From assembly GCF_019976755.1 (NCBI RefSeq), contig NZ_AP023441.1:806001-870000 (forward strand): a stretch of DNA of 64,000 nucleotides, in the 5' to 3' direction. This document shows, one piece after another, positions 6,594-14,995 of this stretch. Position 1 is the first letter of the stretch. The number at the start of each line of letters is the position of its first letter. The notes under the pieces are model-generated. The model worked only from the letters and a program-made list of their open reading frames with translations, was not told where the DNA came from and ran no database searches. Source of the DNA: Nostoc sp. MS1 (GTDB taxonomy: Bacteria; Cyanobacteriota; Cyanobacteriia; Cyanobacteriales; Nostocaceae). Position numbers and translations under genes: made by a program.

Positions 6594-7442
6594 ATGACAG
6601 ATAGTATTGATGTATCCCCAGTTCTCGGCAGACCAAGATTTAATCTTGTTTCTACATTTGAACTATTAGTTAAACCAATTACGCCTGTTACTGCTCCAGG
6701 TTTTGAAGCTGTAGCTAGAACAATTGTTCAAGGTTATTTCTTGACTATTGCTAATACCAGCAGTACTGATATTAGAATCAGATTACAATTTGCTGCAACT
6801 ACTCCAGAATTAAATTTAGCAGACACAGTAACTATCAAAGATGTTACAGGTAAAGATGAATTTCAAGAACTAATTCCTACTAGTAATCCTAAAAAATACA
6901 TTTACGATCTTAGTATTCCTGCCCATGACACAGCGTTAGTTACTCTACTACCTGATGTCACCAAACCAGAGATATTAAAAGCCAAAAATCTGGAAATTCG
7001 TGGTTATGTAGAAATTGCTCTAGTTTCCTCGACCGCATCTCCTATCGATTTGTTATTAACACCTGAACATCGTGGCACATTCGTACCCGATAGCCTCAAA
7101 CCTCCCGTTCCTGATTTTGACCAGTTAGCGTATGCTTTGCCTACTGCAAATGGTAGTAGCAAGTTTACTTTGACTGGCCCAGCTAAACTTAACAAAGAAT
7201 TTAAGAACGAAGTCAAGGAAATTAAAGAGCTTGAGAAGGCTGCTGAAAACAAACTCCCTGAAACAGGGCCAGTTGAATCTCCAACTGTTCCCAGTGAACT
7301 ACAACGGGTACTCGGTATGATGGCTCAACGCCTTGATGAAATAGAACAACGCACAACAGGTAATGGAAATGGGAACGGACGCTCATTTATTGAGGCACAA
7401 GAACGTCCTAACGTTGGTCAGCGAGTAGTTAATCATCAATAG
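6594..7442 (+). CDS. Conserved-looking beta-rich protein, first gene of ATP-grasp set
   Basis: A 282-residue protein with no signal peptide. Residues 15-165 alternate hydrophobic and polar residues in beta fashion (ARTIVQGYFLTIANTSSTDI, ALVTLLPDVTKPEIL, LEIRGYVEIALVSS), like an immunoglobulin-like sandwich. Residues 190-225 are a Lys/Glu-rich helix, 240-255 (LQRVLGMMAQRLDEIEQR) is a coiled coil, and the tail is Asn/Gly-rich then Gln-rich. The family is not recognised. It is followed by the half ATP-grasp gene after only 14 bases, so it is co-transcribed. It may be the substrate or a scaffold for the ligase; that is inference. Confidence 0.65.
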   Translation: MTDSIDVSPVLGRPRFNLVSTFELLVKPITPVTAPGFEAVARTIVQGYFLTIANTSSTDIRIRLQFAATTPELNLADTVTIKDVTGKDEFQELIPTSNPKKYIYDLSIPAHDTALVTLLPDVTKPEILKAKNLEIRGYVEIALVSSTASPIDLLLTPEHRGTFVPDSLKPPVPDFDQLAYALPTANGSSKFTLTGPAKLNKEFKNEVKEIKELEKAAENKLPETGPVESPTVPSELQRVLGMMAQRLDEIEQRTTGNGNGNGRSFIEAQERPNVGQRVVNHQ

Positions 7443-7456
7443 GGGAAGTAAGCATA

Positions 7457-8149
7457 GTGTTAGTAATTGTCGCCAGTCGTCACGACAAAGCCGCCGAGGC
7501 ACTGGCAGTTAGTTGGGCGGCTCACGATGCTACCCTGTTGACAGCCGAAGATTTGTCAGTGGCGGGATGGCGGCATTACTTGAGTTCTTCTGTTGATTCT
7601 ACAGTAGTGGTTGGTGGGCAGGCGATCGCCACTGCCAAAATTACCGGGGTTCTCATCCGCCTGCCTTACCTTCCTGAACAGGAGCTACTACACATCGTCC
7701 CAGAAGACCGCGCTTATGTAGCGACAGAAATGAATGCTTTTCTCGTCTCCTGGTTATCAGGGTTGCAATGTCCAGTTTTAAACCGACCAACGCCAACATA
7801 TTTATTAGGGCCTAACTGGCGACAGCAGCAATGGGTGTATGCAGCAGCGCAAATTGGTATACCCGTGCGTCCCGTGCAGAGAAAAGCTGTATTATCTACT
7901 CCTATCCAAACTCAGGTTTTAGAAAAACCACCCGTAAGCGTGACAGTTGTTGGTAATCGTTGTGTAGGTCAAGTAGATGATAAACTGGCAACTCATGCCA
8001 AACGCCTCGCTCGTACAGCAAATGTTGAATTATTAACTGTGCAGTTTACCAGCCGTGAAGCCAATGCAGAGTTGATAAATGCTGAGTTGTGGGCTGATAT
8101 TTCTCACCCAGAAATAGCTGATGCGATTTTGGAGTGTTTTGGTGATTAG
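7457..8149 (+). CDS. Degenerate ATP-grasp-like partner protein
   Basis: GTG start with a good ribosome site (AGGGGAAG). The 230 residues follow the N-terminal lobe of the ATP-grasp peptide-ligase family: VLIRLPYLPEQ matches the AAYIRPYDSRR strand of the next protein, and NRPTPTYLLGPNWRQQQW followed by QIGIPVRPV matches its NRPSAMAPNGSKPYQLAQIR. Where the next protein has its ATP-binding lobe and the metal-binding FEVNPSPG, this one has a short remnant (VSVTVVGNRCVGQ...) ending in ECFGD, without the Glu-x-Asn motif. It is therefore unlikely to bind ATP as an active ligase. It may be a regulatory or substrate-binding half that pairs with the complete enzyme, by analogy with enzyme-pseudoenzyme pairs. 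A spacer of 186 bases follows. Confidence 0.65.
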   Translation: MLVIVASRHDKAAEALAVSWAAHDATLLTAEDLSVAGWRHYLSSSVDSTVVVGGQAIATAKITGVLIRLPYLPEQELLHIVPEDRAYVATEMNAFLVSWLSGLQCPVLNRPTPTYLLGPNWRQQQWVYAAAQIGIPVRPVQRKAVLSTPIQTQVLEKPPVSVTVVGNRCVGQVDDKLATHAKRLARTANVELLTVQFTSREANAELINAELWADISHPEIADAILECFGD

Positions 8150-8335
8150 TCATTAGTCATTAGTCCATAGTCATTAGTTATTCTCCTCTGCTCCTCTGCT
8201 TCCCTATCTCCCCTCTTCCTCATCTCCCCCTCATCTCCCCTTTCTCCCTCATCTTCCCCCTCTCCCACCCTATGGGTTCGCGTAGCGTCTCGTAAGAGAA
8301 GCAAGCGACATCTCTCCTCACTCCCCCATCCCCAA
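8150..8335. repeat. Intergenic repeats: heptamers and GCGTAGCGTCTC element
   Basis: Heptamer runs of AGTCATT / AGTCCAT type (8150-8180) lead into pyrimidine-rich CTCCCC text. Then comes TTCGCGTAGCGTCTCGTAAG (about 8278-8297), whose inverted copy is at about 10760-10784. These are non-coding spacer repeats seen in many places in this window. Confidence 0.7.
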
Positions 8336-9337
8336 ATGGAGCATATCTGTGAAATGCTAATTTTATTATGGGGTCTTCCTGAAGACTCACCTTTGGCGGC
8401 TGTTTACTCAGAATTGATGAGTCTGGGTGTGCCTACGGTACTGCTTAACCAACGAGATATTTTAGATACGGAAATTGAGATGTCTGTGGGGGAAACAGTC
8501 CAAGGAGTAATTCGGACTCGACAGCACACAATTGACTTAAGTACAGTCACGGCTGCTTATATTCGCCCTTATGACTCGCGCCGCTTACCGCAAATAGAGC
8601 AAGCTGGTGTTAATAGTTTGGCTTGGCAACATGCGATCGCCTTTGATGATACTTTTTTATGTTGGACGGAAATTACACCCGCTTTAGTAATTAACCGTCC
8701 CAGCGCGATGGCTCCCAACGGTTCAAAGCCTTACCAATTAGCGCAAATTCGCCAGCTAGGTTTTCCAGTACCGGAAACTTTAGTCACGACAGACCCCGAT
8801 GCGGTGCAGGCTTTTTGGCAAGAACATGGCAATATTATCTATAAATCAATCAGTGGTGTTCGCAGTAAGGTATCACGCCTCAACCCTGAACATTTAGAGC
8901 GGTTGGCTAACGTTGCTTGGTGTCCAACTCAGTTCCAGCAGTATATCCCAGGTCAAGATTATCGGGTTCATGTTGTAGGTACAGAAGTTTTTGCCAGTGA
9001 AATCATTTCCCAAGCAGATGATTATAGATATGCCACGCAAGATAATGAGTCTACAGATATCCTTGCTTACGAGTTGCCCCAAGAGATAGAGGAGAAATGT
9101 AGAGTATTGGCAAAAGCGATAAACTTGCCTCTGTGTGGTATTGATTTACGCCGCACACTGGATAGTAAATGGTATTGCTTTGAAGTTAATCCTTCCCCTG
9201 GTTTTACCTATTATGAGTATGCTACCAATCAACCGATTAGTAGAGCGATCGCTAATTTACTCGCATTTGGTATAGACAGGGCAATTACTGAGAACAATGG
9301 GAGCAAATCACCACTAATCACCGTCAGCAATACTTAG
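8336..9337 (+). CDS. ATP-grasp ligase, RimK/MvdC-D-like
   Basis: An enzyme of the ATP-grasp class that activates a carboxylate as acyl phosphate and joins it to an amine or hydroxyl. The pre-ATP-grasp lobe is about residues 1-125, with the central NRPSAMAPNGSKPYQLAQIR and GFPVPETLVT. The ATP-binding lobe includes NIIYKSISGVRSKVSRL and QQYIPGQDYRVHVVG. The metal-binding end is GIDLRRTLD...YCFEVNPSPGFTYYE, with the Asp and the Glu-x-Asn pair intact. MLILLWGLPED (start 8354) is an alternative beginning that suits the family. It most resembles graspetide/microviridin-type and RimK-type ligases. The neighbouring secreted protein rich in Asp, Glu, Ser, Thr and Lys, or the first gene's tail, could be the substrate; this is inference. 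Confidence 0.75.
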   Translation: MEHICEMLILLWGLPEDSPLAAVYSELMSLGVPTVLLNQRDILDTEIEMSVGETVQGVIRTRQHTIDLSTVTAAYIRPYDSRRLPQIEQAGVNSLAWQHAIAFDDTFLCWTEITPALVINRPSAMAPNGSKPYQLAQIRQLGFPVPETLVTTDPDAVQAFWQEHGNIIYKSISGVRSKVSRLNPEHLERLANVAWCPTQFQQYIPGQDYRVHVVGTEVFASEIISQADDYRYATQDNESTDILAYELPQEIEEKCRVLAKAINLPLCGIDLRRTLDSKWYCFEVNPSPGFTYYEYATNQPISRAIANLLAFGIDRAITENNGSKSPLITVSNT

Positions 9338-9358
9338 ATACAATCTCGATTAATTCCC

Positions 9359-10738
9359 ATGCTCAAAGGTTTGAGAAGTCAATTACCACTGCTATTAACA
9401 TTCTGCTTATTTACTAGCTTATTGCCTGCTTCTGGCTCAGTGTTATGTTCTGCTGTTGCCTACGAGAAATATGAGACATCTGGTAGTAACGGCACTGATG
9501 GACGAAGTGGCAGAAATGGCCGTGATGGCGATAACCGAACTGTGTTTATTGATGGTTCATCAGTAAAGCTTGACTTAGCTGGTGAAGATGGCGAAGATGG
9601 TGAAGACGGTGAACGAGGTAGCAGACCTTATTGCGGCAACCAACCCAATAACCCCAACCATGATATTTATGCACCTAATGGTGGCGCTGGTGGGAATGGT
9701 GGTAGGGGTGGAAATGGCGGTAATGGTGGTTTAGTGACTGTCTACTATACAAATTTGGCAGACTTACGCAAGATTTTCGTCCGTGCAACCCCTGGAGATG
9801 GTGGACGAGGTGGCCGGGGTGGCAATGGTACATCCGGTTGTAATTGTCGGCGGCGGAGTTGGGAAATAGAAACCTGTAAAGGAACTCCGGGTAGTGCTGA
9901 CTATAAATGTACAAAGAAACGCTACAGGTGTCACGATGGGAAAGATGGGGCTGATGGTAGCGATGGGGGAGATGGCAAAAATGGCAGCTTAGGAACCCTA
10001 AGTATTATTAACAGTAAGGAACCTTTAGCAGCCGAAACTCCCAGTGTGACTATAAATTTAGCTGAACTTGCGGATAAAAAGCTAAATCTTTCCAAAAATA
10101 AATGGAATGTCCGCCAAGGTGCGACTGCTTTACTTGCCCCAGGTTCTGTCATTGCTGATGAGTATCGAGAATTTACCCAACGTTTAGAAGAATCTTTTCA
10201 GATAGTTTGGCAAGAGAAGCAGCCCATCACTAGTTTTGCTAATCAAACTTTGACAGTCACTTTAAACGACAATAAACAAGTAGAAGTCAATTTTCCTGAA
10301 GATTTATGGCTTGCAGGTAGCACAAGTAGCCAAGGTAATTTGACTACATTTACTGTAAACAATGCCATTCCCAGAAAAGATGTAACAAGATTAGCAGTAG
10401 CAGAATTTGCCGATGCTGGACAAAATCTCAACTTAAAAATAGTAGATTTAGCTGCAAAATCCGATGCGCTTCAGACTCAGTTTCGCGTCAAATTCCGAGC
10501 AAGAGATAATTCTGGTGGCTTTTCTGACTACAGAACTGTCTACGACGGAGATATTCCTAGTGAATTAGTAACGCGCGACTATAACCGTTTTATTCTGGCT
10601 TTAGGCAAGCTAAAAATTCCCACCGAAACCCTCAGTCCTGGAGTAAATGTTGACGTAGAAGTAATTGCCACCCGTTCTCTAGGAAATCGTTCTGCCAAGC
10701 AAACAATTAGTTGGCAAGGAGCGATTCGGAAAAGATAA
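9359..10738 (+). CDS. Secreted collagen-like Gly-rich, Cys-containing protein
   Basis: 459 residues with a Sec-type signal peptide (about 1-35, LPLLLTFCLFTSLLPASGSV). Residues 40-220 hold Gly-x-y type runs (GTDGRSGRNGRDGD, GEDGEDGEDGERG, GGNGGRGGNGGNGG, GADGSDGGDGKNG) broken by Cys-rich pieces (GCNCRRRSWEIETCKG, YKCTKKRYRCHDG) that could form disulfides. The C-terminal 240 residues look globular and beta-rich. It lies 21 bases after the ATP-grasp gene and is therefore in the same operon. It likely acts outside the cytoplasmic membrane, in the envelope or sheath. The dense acidic and Lys residues would be sensible targets for side-chain cross-linking, but nothing shows this directly. Confidence 0.7.
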   Translation: MLKGLRSQLPLLLTFCLFTSLLPASGSVLCSAVAYEKYETSGSNGTDGRSGRNGRDGDNRTVFIDGSSVKLDLAGEDGEDGEDGERGSRPYCGNQPNNPNHDIYAPNGGAGGNGGRGGNGGNGGLVTVYYTNLADLRKIFVRATPGDGGRGGRGGNGTSGCNCRRRSWEIETCKGTPGSADYKCTKKRYRCHDGKDGADGSDGGDGKNGSLGTLSIINSKEPLAAETPSVTINLAELADKKLNLSKNKWNVRQGATALLAPGSVIADEYREFTQRLEESFQIVWQEKQPITSFANQTLTVTLNDNKQVEVNFPEDLWLAGSTSSQGNLTTFTVNNAIPRKDVTRLAVAEFADAGQNLNLKIVDLAAKSDALQTQFRVKFRARDNSGGFSDYRTVYDGDIPSELVTRDYNRFILALGKLKIPTETLSPGVNVDVEVIATRSLGNRSAKQTISWQGAIRKR

Positions 10739-10744
10739 TTACGA

Positions 10745-10800
10745 ATTAAGTAGGCGTTAGCCTTCTCTACGAGACGCTACGCGAACCGGCAGGGTATTAC
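10745..10800. repeat. Interspersed repeat, inverse copy of 8270 element
   Basis: CTTCTCTACGAGACGCTACG (about 10762-10781) is the reverse complement, with one base missing, of the element at about 8278-8302. It lies in the short space between convergent genes, between two copies of ACGAATTA. Confidence 0.6.
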
Positions 10801-10808
10801 GAATTATC

Positions 10809-11381
10809 TTATGATTGCTTTTTATTATCTGTTACCATCTGAGCTAGAAGATAACCTGTGTAGTCAATAAATTGGTCTAGTAAAAATGCAATAATGCCAA
10901 TGTAAATTATTACCTCAATTATGTAATTGGTATTACCTGATTTATAATTATTCCACAGGAAACCACCTAGCCCTTTAGAAGCTAGTAACATTTCTATGGC
11001 AATAACTGTAAACCATGCAACCCAAATACCAACTTTCAACGCATGAGTTGTATGGAATATAACTGCGCGAAAGTTATTATTTTGTCTACGAAAATGTTGT
11101 ATACCTATAGCAGTATTGATAATAATCGTCCACAGGCTGGCAAAAAAAATTACTACTGATACTGCTGATTCATTCTCTTGAAAAACTAAGAGTGTAATAG
11201 GTAATAGCGCAATAGGAGGTATACTATTTGGTATCTGAAATATCCGCCGCATGAATTGATATACAGTAGCATTGATACCTATTAGATAGCCAATGAAACT
11301 GCCGAATATAGCGGCTGGAATGTAACCTACAAATAGTCTCTGTAGGCTAGTTAAAACATCTAAAAATATACTTTGATCCAT
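10809..11381 (-). pseudogene. Truncated NrtB/SsuC-type ABC permease lacking the EAA loop
   Basis: 190 residues match the C-terminal two thirds of NrtB-type permeases of nitrate/sulfonate/bicarbonate importers: SLQRLFVGYIPAAIFGSFIG, NSIPPIALLPITLLVFQ, and VAWFTVIAIEMLLASKGLGG, then FLWNNYKSGNTNYI. Two things are missing. About 70 N-terminal residues with the first membrane span are absent, with a TGA in frame just before the ATG. The cytoplasmic EAA---G segment between the IQ and the VGIWVAW span is about 18 residues shorter than usual. The EAA loop docks the permease to its ATPase, so this product is unlikely to transport. No ATPase or binding protein is next to it. It is called a decayed gene; a repurposed membrane protein cannot be excluded. 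Confidence 0.6.
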
Positions 11382-11599
11382 GCCTCAGTTCTTATTTGAA
11401 ACGTCTAGAAAATACTGTGGCAAGCAAAAAAAGGCAAATAAATTGACAATCAAGATAAATTAAAGAGGTAACTTAAATATATCAGGAAATAGAATTTTTT
11501 ATAAAAAAATAAATAAAATCTAAATATTTAATTTTTTAGAAGTAAAAATGTATTTAATGAACATTTATATTTGTTAAATTTGTTCTTTAATATACATAA

Positions 11600-11643
11600 T
11601 TAGTTAAAAATAAAATTGGTAATAGATTCTTACCTATTACCAA
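11600..11643 (-). terminator. Rho-independent terminator of gene 11669-12241
   Basis: On the minus strand a perfect 10-bp stem (TTGGTAATAG at 11616-11625 with CTATTACCAA at 11634-11643) is followed by TTTTATTTTTAAC. It begins 26 bases after the stop codon of the gene at 11669. Confidence 0.75.
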
Positions 11644-11668
11644 CCCTAAAGATCATTGTTAGTGAAAC

Positions 11669-12241
11669 TTATTTTCCTAAATTACGCTTTATTTGCTCTA
11701 ATTCGTCTTGTGTTTCCCAACGGCGGAACTTTTCTTCTAAGTCATCAAAGCTACTGCTAGAACTGGTGGTATTCGACCAACCATTAGTTTCTATACGCTG
11801 TTGGGTTTGGGCTTTAGCGCGTGCTGTTTGCGCTTGTGCAGCTTTTGTTTGCACTTCCTGTCGTCTAGCTTGTATCTTACCTAGTAATTCTTTGGATTGC
11901 TGTATGCGTTCTTTTAGCCCTTGCATCTGTCCCCAACGCTGATTACCTTCGCGCAAAAGGGCAGCTTCTCTCTCTTGTGCTGGCCCGACTAAATCTTGCC
12001 TACCAGCGTTTTTGGCTTTTTCGACGCGGATGTGCCAACGCTGGATTTCTTGGGCTGTGGCGAGAATGTCTTCTTGCGATCGCTTCTCTTGTAACTGTAA
12101 ATCTGCTATCAGTTTTAAAGTATCTTCCTCTTGCTGACGCAGTTGTTCTAACAGCGCCTCCAACTCCAAATGCGGATTATTACGCAAGAACTCCTCTAAA
12201 CGGTTTTCTAGAAACCGACTCAAATCATCAAATAAGCCCAC
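11669..12241 (-). CDS. TIGR04376-like coiled-coil protein
   Basis: A 190-residue hydrophilic protein (MGLFDDLSRFLENRLEEFL...). Most of it is a long helical coiled coil (about 25-140, rich in Gln, Glu, Arg and Ala). Then come a Ser-rich linker (SNTTSSSSSF) and a short C-terminal motif LEEKFRRWETQDELEQIKR. This arrangement and length match my memory of the conserved cyanobacterial family TIGR04376, which somewhat recalls PspA/Vipp-like coiled coils, but its role is not known to me. It is a single-gene unit with its own terminator. No signal peptide or TM. Confidence 0.65.
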   Translation of the reverse strand: MGLFDDLSRFLENRLEEFLRNNPHLELEALLEQLRQQEEDTLKLIADLQLQEKRSQEDILATAQEIQRWHIRVEKAKNAGRQDLVGPAQEREAALLREGNQRWGQMQGLKERIQQSKELLGKIQARRQEVQTKAAQAQTARAKAQTQQRIETNGWSNTTSSSSSFDDLEEKFRRWETQDELEQIKRNLGK

Positions 12242-12396
12242 TGTCAGAACTCCAGAGGTTAGATGCGTTACTACTATATTGTAGTCTTATCATCGTTGGA
12301 GAAAAAGAAAATCGTGTAAATAGTATTTACAGTGTTGTATCTGTTACTTAATTTACCTCATCTATATATAGATATAAATTTTAGTAGATTTATTGC

Positions 12397-13845
12397 CTAT
12401 CGACCGTTTTTAGTTCGTCCAACAGTATCAGCAGGTAGATTTGTTTTCAACATTAGCTTATTGTTATTACCAGCTACGCATATCTCTGTTCCCTCAACTA
12501 CCTTTTTAAAGAAAGTTGACAACTTTTTACAATTTTCCTCTTGTGATCTTTTTTCATCAAAGTCAGGAATTTCCGCTTTTAACAAGCTATGAACTTGAGC
12601 GATAGGTATACCATCTTTCCCAATTTTATTTTCTTTTTTCAACCTCTGTAAAATCAATTTCGTTTTAAGGAAAATGTCATCATTTGTATTTTTGACAAAC
12701 TCATTGGAATTAGTAATCGGCAATTCATCAGTTTTCCCTTGCAGAGAAGGTAAAACTATAAAATAGTCACAGATAGACTGAAAAAATCTGTTAATCTTTC
12801 CTTCGTAAGCACAGCCAATTACTGTTTTTCCATATTCATGTAGCTTTTTAGCTAAAGAAGCAAACCCACCGTCACCTGAGACAATCACAAATACTTGTAT
12901 ATAAGGACGTAAAATTACTAATTCCATCACATCAATAGAGAGTTGGATATCTGCGGCATTTTTGTTATGTCCAAAATCGAAAATTTGAATTGCTGCAACA
13001 CCAAGTTGTTGAATTTCATCTTTTAGAGGCTTCAGCCTGCTCTCGCTCCAATCTGCGTAAGCACATTGAATTGCCACTTTTTTGAAAATATCAATTTTCT
13101 TTAACTTATCTCGCATCTCTTTAAAAGAAAAATTTATTTGAGAATTGTTTTTACTAAAACTTAGATTCTCGATATCATAAAATATAGCTGTATTAAACTC
13201 GCTATTATTGGATGAATTAGCAAATTGAAGACTACTAGTATTAATTTTACTCTGTTTTATTTTTTGCAACTCAATCATTAAAGATGGGATTTCATCTGTT
13301 TTCATAAACTTAGTCTCTTGCTGTTTTAACTCTATTAGTTCGTTTCTCAAAATTTCTATTTGTAGTTCAGCTTGTTTTATTTCCTCTGGGGATTTCTCAA
13401 ATATAGTGTTGAAATAACTTATGCTTTGATGAGCTTCCTGTTTTAGTTCAGCGATGCTTATAGACAAAAGCTGCTGACGTTGTTGATAAGCTGCTAATAA
13501 AGATTGCTGTATGTGATACCAATCTTGAGGAAAATTTTCATAAGTATAAACCTGTAAAGAAGTTTCATAACCAGCGATCGCAATCTCTAAATTAGTAGTA
13601 GGATTACCATGCTTAAAAGAGTGAATAGTCTTACTAAATTCATAAATAATCTTAGCTATATTTATAGCTGTATTTGGTCGCTGCTTAAACTGTTCGATAG
13701 CCCATTTTCGTAATGTTAAAGCCAAATTTTCATTAATTTTATCTATGTGTTGAGATAAAAGTGTGTATAAGCTCTGTTTCTGATGGGTTGTCTTTAACAG
13801 TTCAATTAATAAAGCTTGATACTGGTTATTAACTTCATTTGACAT
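12397..13845 (-). CDS. NYN domain protein with C-terminal OST-HTH/LOTUS
   Basis: The frame opens with TTG at 13863, but AAGGAA lies 9 bases before an ATG at 13845 (MSNEVNNQYQALL), so that start is preferred. Residues about 1-190 are helical with coiled-coil Glu/Gln/Lys segments. The NYN (PIN-like/DUF88, LabA) domain runs from about 210 to 355: TAIFYDIENLSF has the first catalytic Asp, HNKNAADIQLSIDVMEL has the central Asp residues, and VFVIVSGDGGFASLAKKL has the last. A winged-helix LOTUS/OST-HTH module follows (about 395-465: TKLILQRLKKENKIGKDGIP, SLLKAEIPDFDEKRSQ). NYN domains are metal-dependent RNases; LOTUS domains bind RNA, notably G-rich. It likely processes or controls RNA in the cytoplasm. 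Confidence 0.8.
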   Translation of the reverse strand: MSNEVNNQYQALLIELLKTTHQKQSLYTLLSQHIDKINENLALTLRKWAIEQFKQRPNTAINIAKIIYEFSKTIHSFKHGNPTTNLEIAIAGYETSLQVYTYENFPQDWYHIQQSLLAAYQQRQQLLSISIAELKQEAHQSISYFNTIFEKSPEEIKQAELQIEILRNELIELKQQETKFMKTDEIPSLMIELQKIKQSKINTSSLQFANSSNNSEFNTAIFYDIENLSFSKNNSQINFSFKEMRDKLKKIDIFKKVAIQCAYADWSESRLKPLKDEIQQLGVAAIQIFDFGHNKNAADIQLSIDVMELVILRPYIQVFVIVSGDGGFASLAKKLHEYGKTVIGCAYEGKINRFFQSICDYFIVLPSLQGKTDELPITNSNEFVKNTNDDIFLKTKLILQRLKKENKIGKDGIPIAQVHSLLKAEIPDFDEKRSQEENCKKLSTFFKKVVEGTEICVAGNNNKLMLKTNLPADTVGRTKNGR

Positions 13846-13908
13846 AGCTATATTCCTTGACAATACAATTTTGATTTAGTATTCCCAAGTTTGCATCATC
13901 TTTAACAC

Positions 13909-14748
13909 TTAAATAGGTGTTAACCAATAGCTAATTCCGCGAACAACTTTATTTTTTAACCCCAAATCTGATAACTTATCTGCACTGACACCAAGATAAG
14001 TCCAGTGTGGGACATCATTTTCTACAGTTTGAAACCAGCCGTTATCATTAAGAGCTTGTCTTTGTTTTGCATTAGATACTCGTAAATCAATTGCTAATCC
14101 CCACAAATGTTGTGATGCTCCTGGTGGCGCGACTACTCCAAGAATTGCTGTTTCTTTGCCTTCGCGGACTTTATCTAAAGTATTTTGATTAGCATATTTG
14201 CGCCAAAATCTTAAATTGGTAGCATAATTACGAGTACAATCACTAGCACCATAGCCAGATTTGAGGGGAATATTTTGTTGTGAACGTGCTTTATTTAAAG
14301 CATTTGCTGCTGCTTTCTGGAGATAACAATTGTTAGTTCCGGTAACTTTATCTATTTCTAATGTATTTTGATATGCTTGCGTTTCCTGATCATTATTGAA
14401 AACTACAGTAGGTGGAAATTTAACGGTTGGTTCTGGATCTATAAAAGCTGCACCGTAGGCGCGGAGTAAGATATATTCATAACTCCCAGGTTGGGGAAGT
14501 GTGGGAAAATGAGTAGCGATCGCACTTAAATAACGTTCTTGATCAGTCTGCGGAATATTAGGGCTAGGCGTGGGTAAAATTGGTTGGTTATGTAGTTCAA
14601 GACAAGCTACGGAAGCATTAATCTCACAAGCATTCAATGTTTGATTATTTAAACTACTAAAATGATTAATTGAGCTACTTGCAACTAATGTAAAAACTAT
14701 TAAAATGCTAAGACAAATAAATTTTATTTTTTTATTTCGTCGCTTCAT
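13909..14748 (-). CDS. M15-type D-Ala-D-Ala carboxypeptidase-like protein
   Basis: 279 residues. A short basic N-terminus and one hydrophobic span (about 9-26, FICLSILIVFTLVASSSI) act as signal peptide or anchor, so the enzyme works in the periplasm. The M15 zinc peptidase core is C-terminal: SQHLWGLAIDLRV carries the His and Asp zinc ligands (S-x-H-x-x-G-x-A-x-D), and VPHWTYLG carries the third His. Such enzymes cut D-Ala-D-Ala or similar peptidoglycan cross-bridges. It differs from the VanY protein at 26829 in layout. Neighbour gene NYN-LOTUS is upstream on the same strand, 63 bases away, with no functional link apparent. Confidence 0.75.
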   Translation of the reverse strand: MKRRNKKIKFICLSILIVFTLVASSSINHFSSLNNQTLNACEINASVACLELHNQPILPTPSPNIPQTDQERYLSAIATHFPTLPQPGSYEYILLRAYGAAFIDPEPTVKFPPTVVFNNDQETQAYQNTLEIDKVTGTNNCYLQKAAANALNKARSQQNIPLKSGYGASDCTRNYATNLRFWRKYANQNTLDKVREGKETAILGVVAPPGASQHLWGLAIDLRVSNAKQRQALNDNGWFQTVENDVPHWTYLGVSADKLSDLGLKNKVVRGISYWLTPI

Positions 14749-14995
14749 GGTATTACCAATATTAGATAAAGATAAAAAAACGCATAACTTTATTTATAAC
14801 AAAAACATTTATACAATGCTGTTAAAGTTAGAGAATGATCTATTATGTAACTCATTCCATCAATAATTAATATGCAATCAGAAACAAAAAGTTGATGAAC
14901 TAGATTAAGTTTTATCTAAAAATATCACCTCCATAAAATTACTGGCTAGATAGGTTAAAATCGAAAATAACTCTCAGCTTGTTAATCCTGTACGT

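Noticed and set aside
8150..8190. Regular ATTAGTC spacing as a CRISPR array
   Set aside because: Units are 7 bases in direct tandem without unique spacers; this is the STRR type of cyanobacterial repeat, and no cas gene is present.
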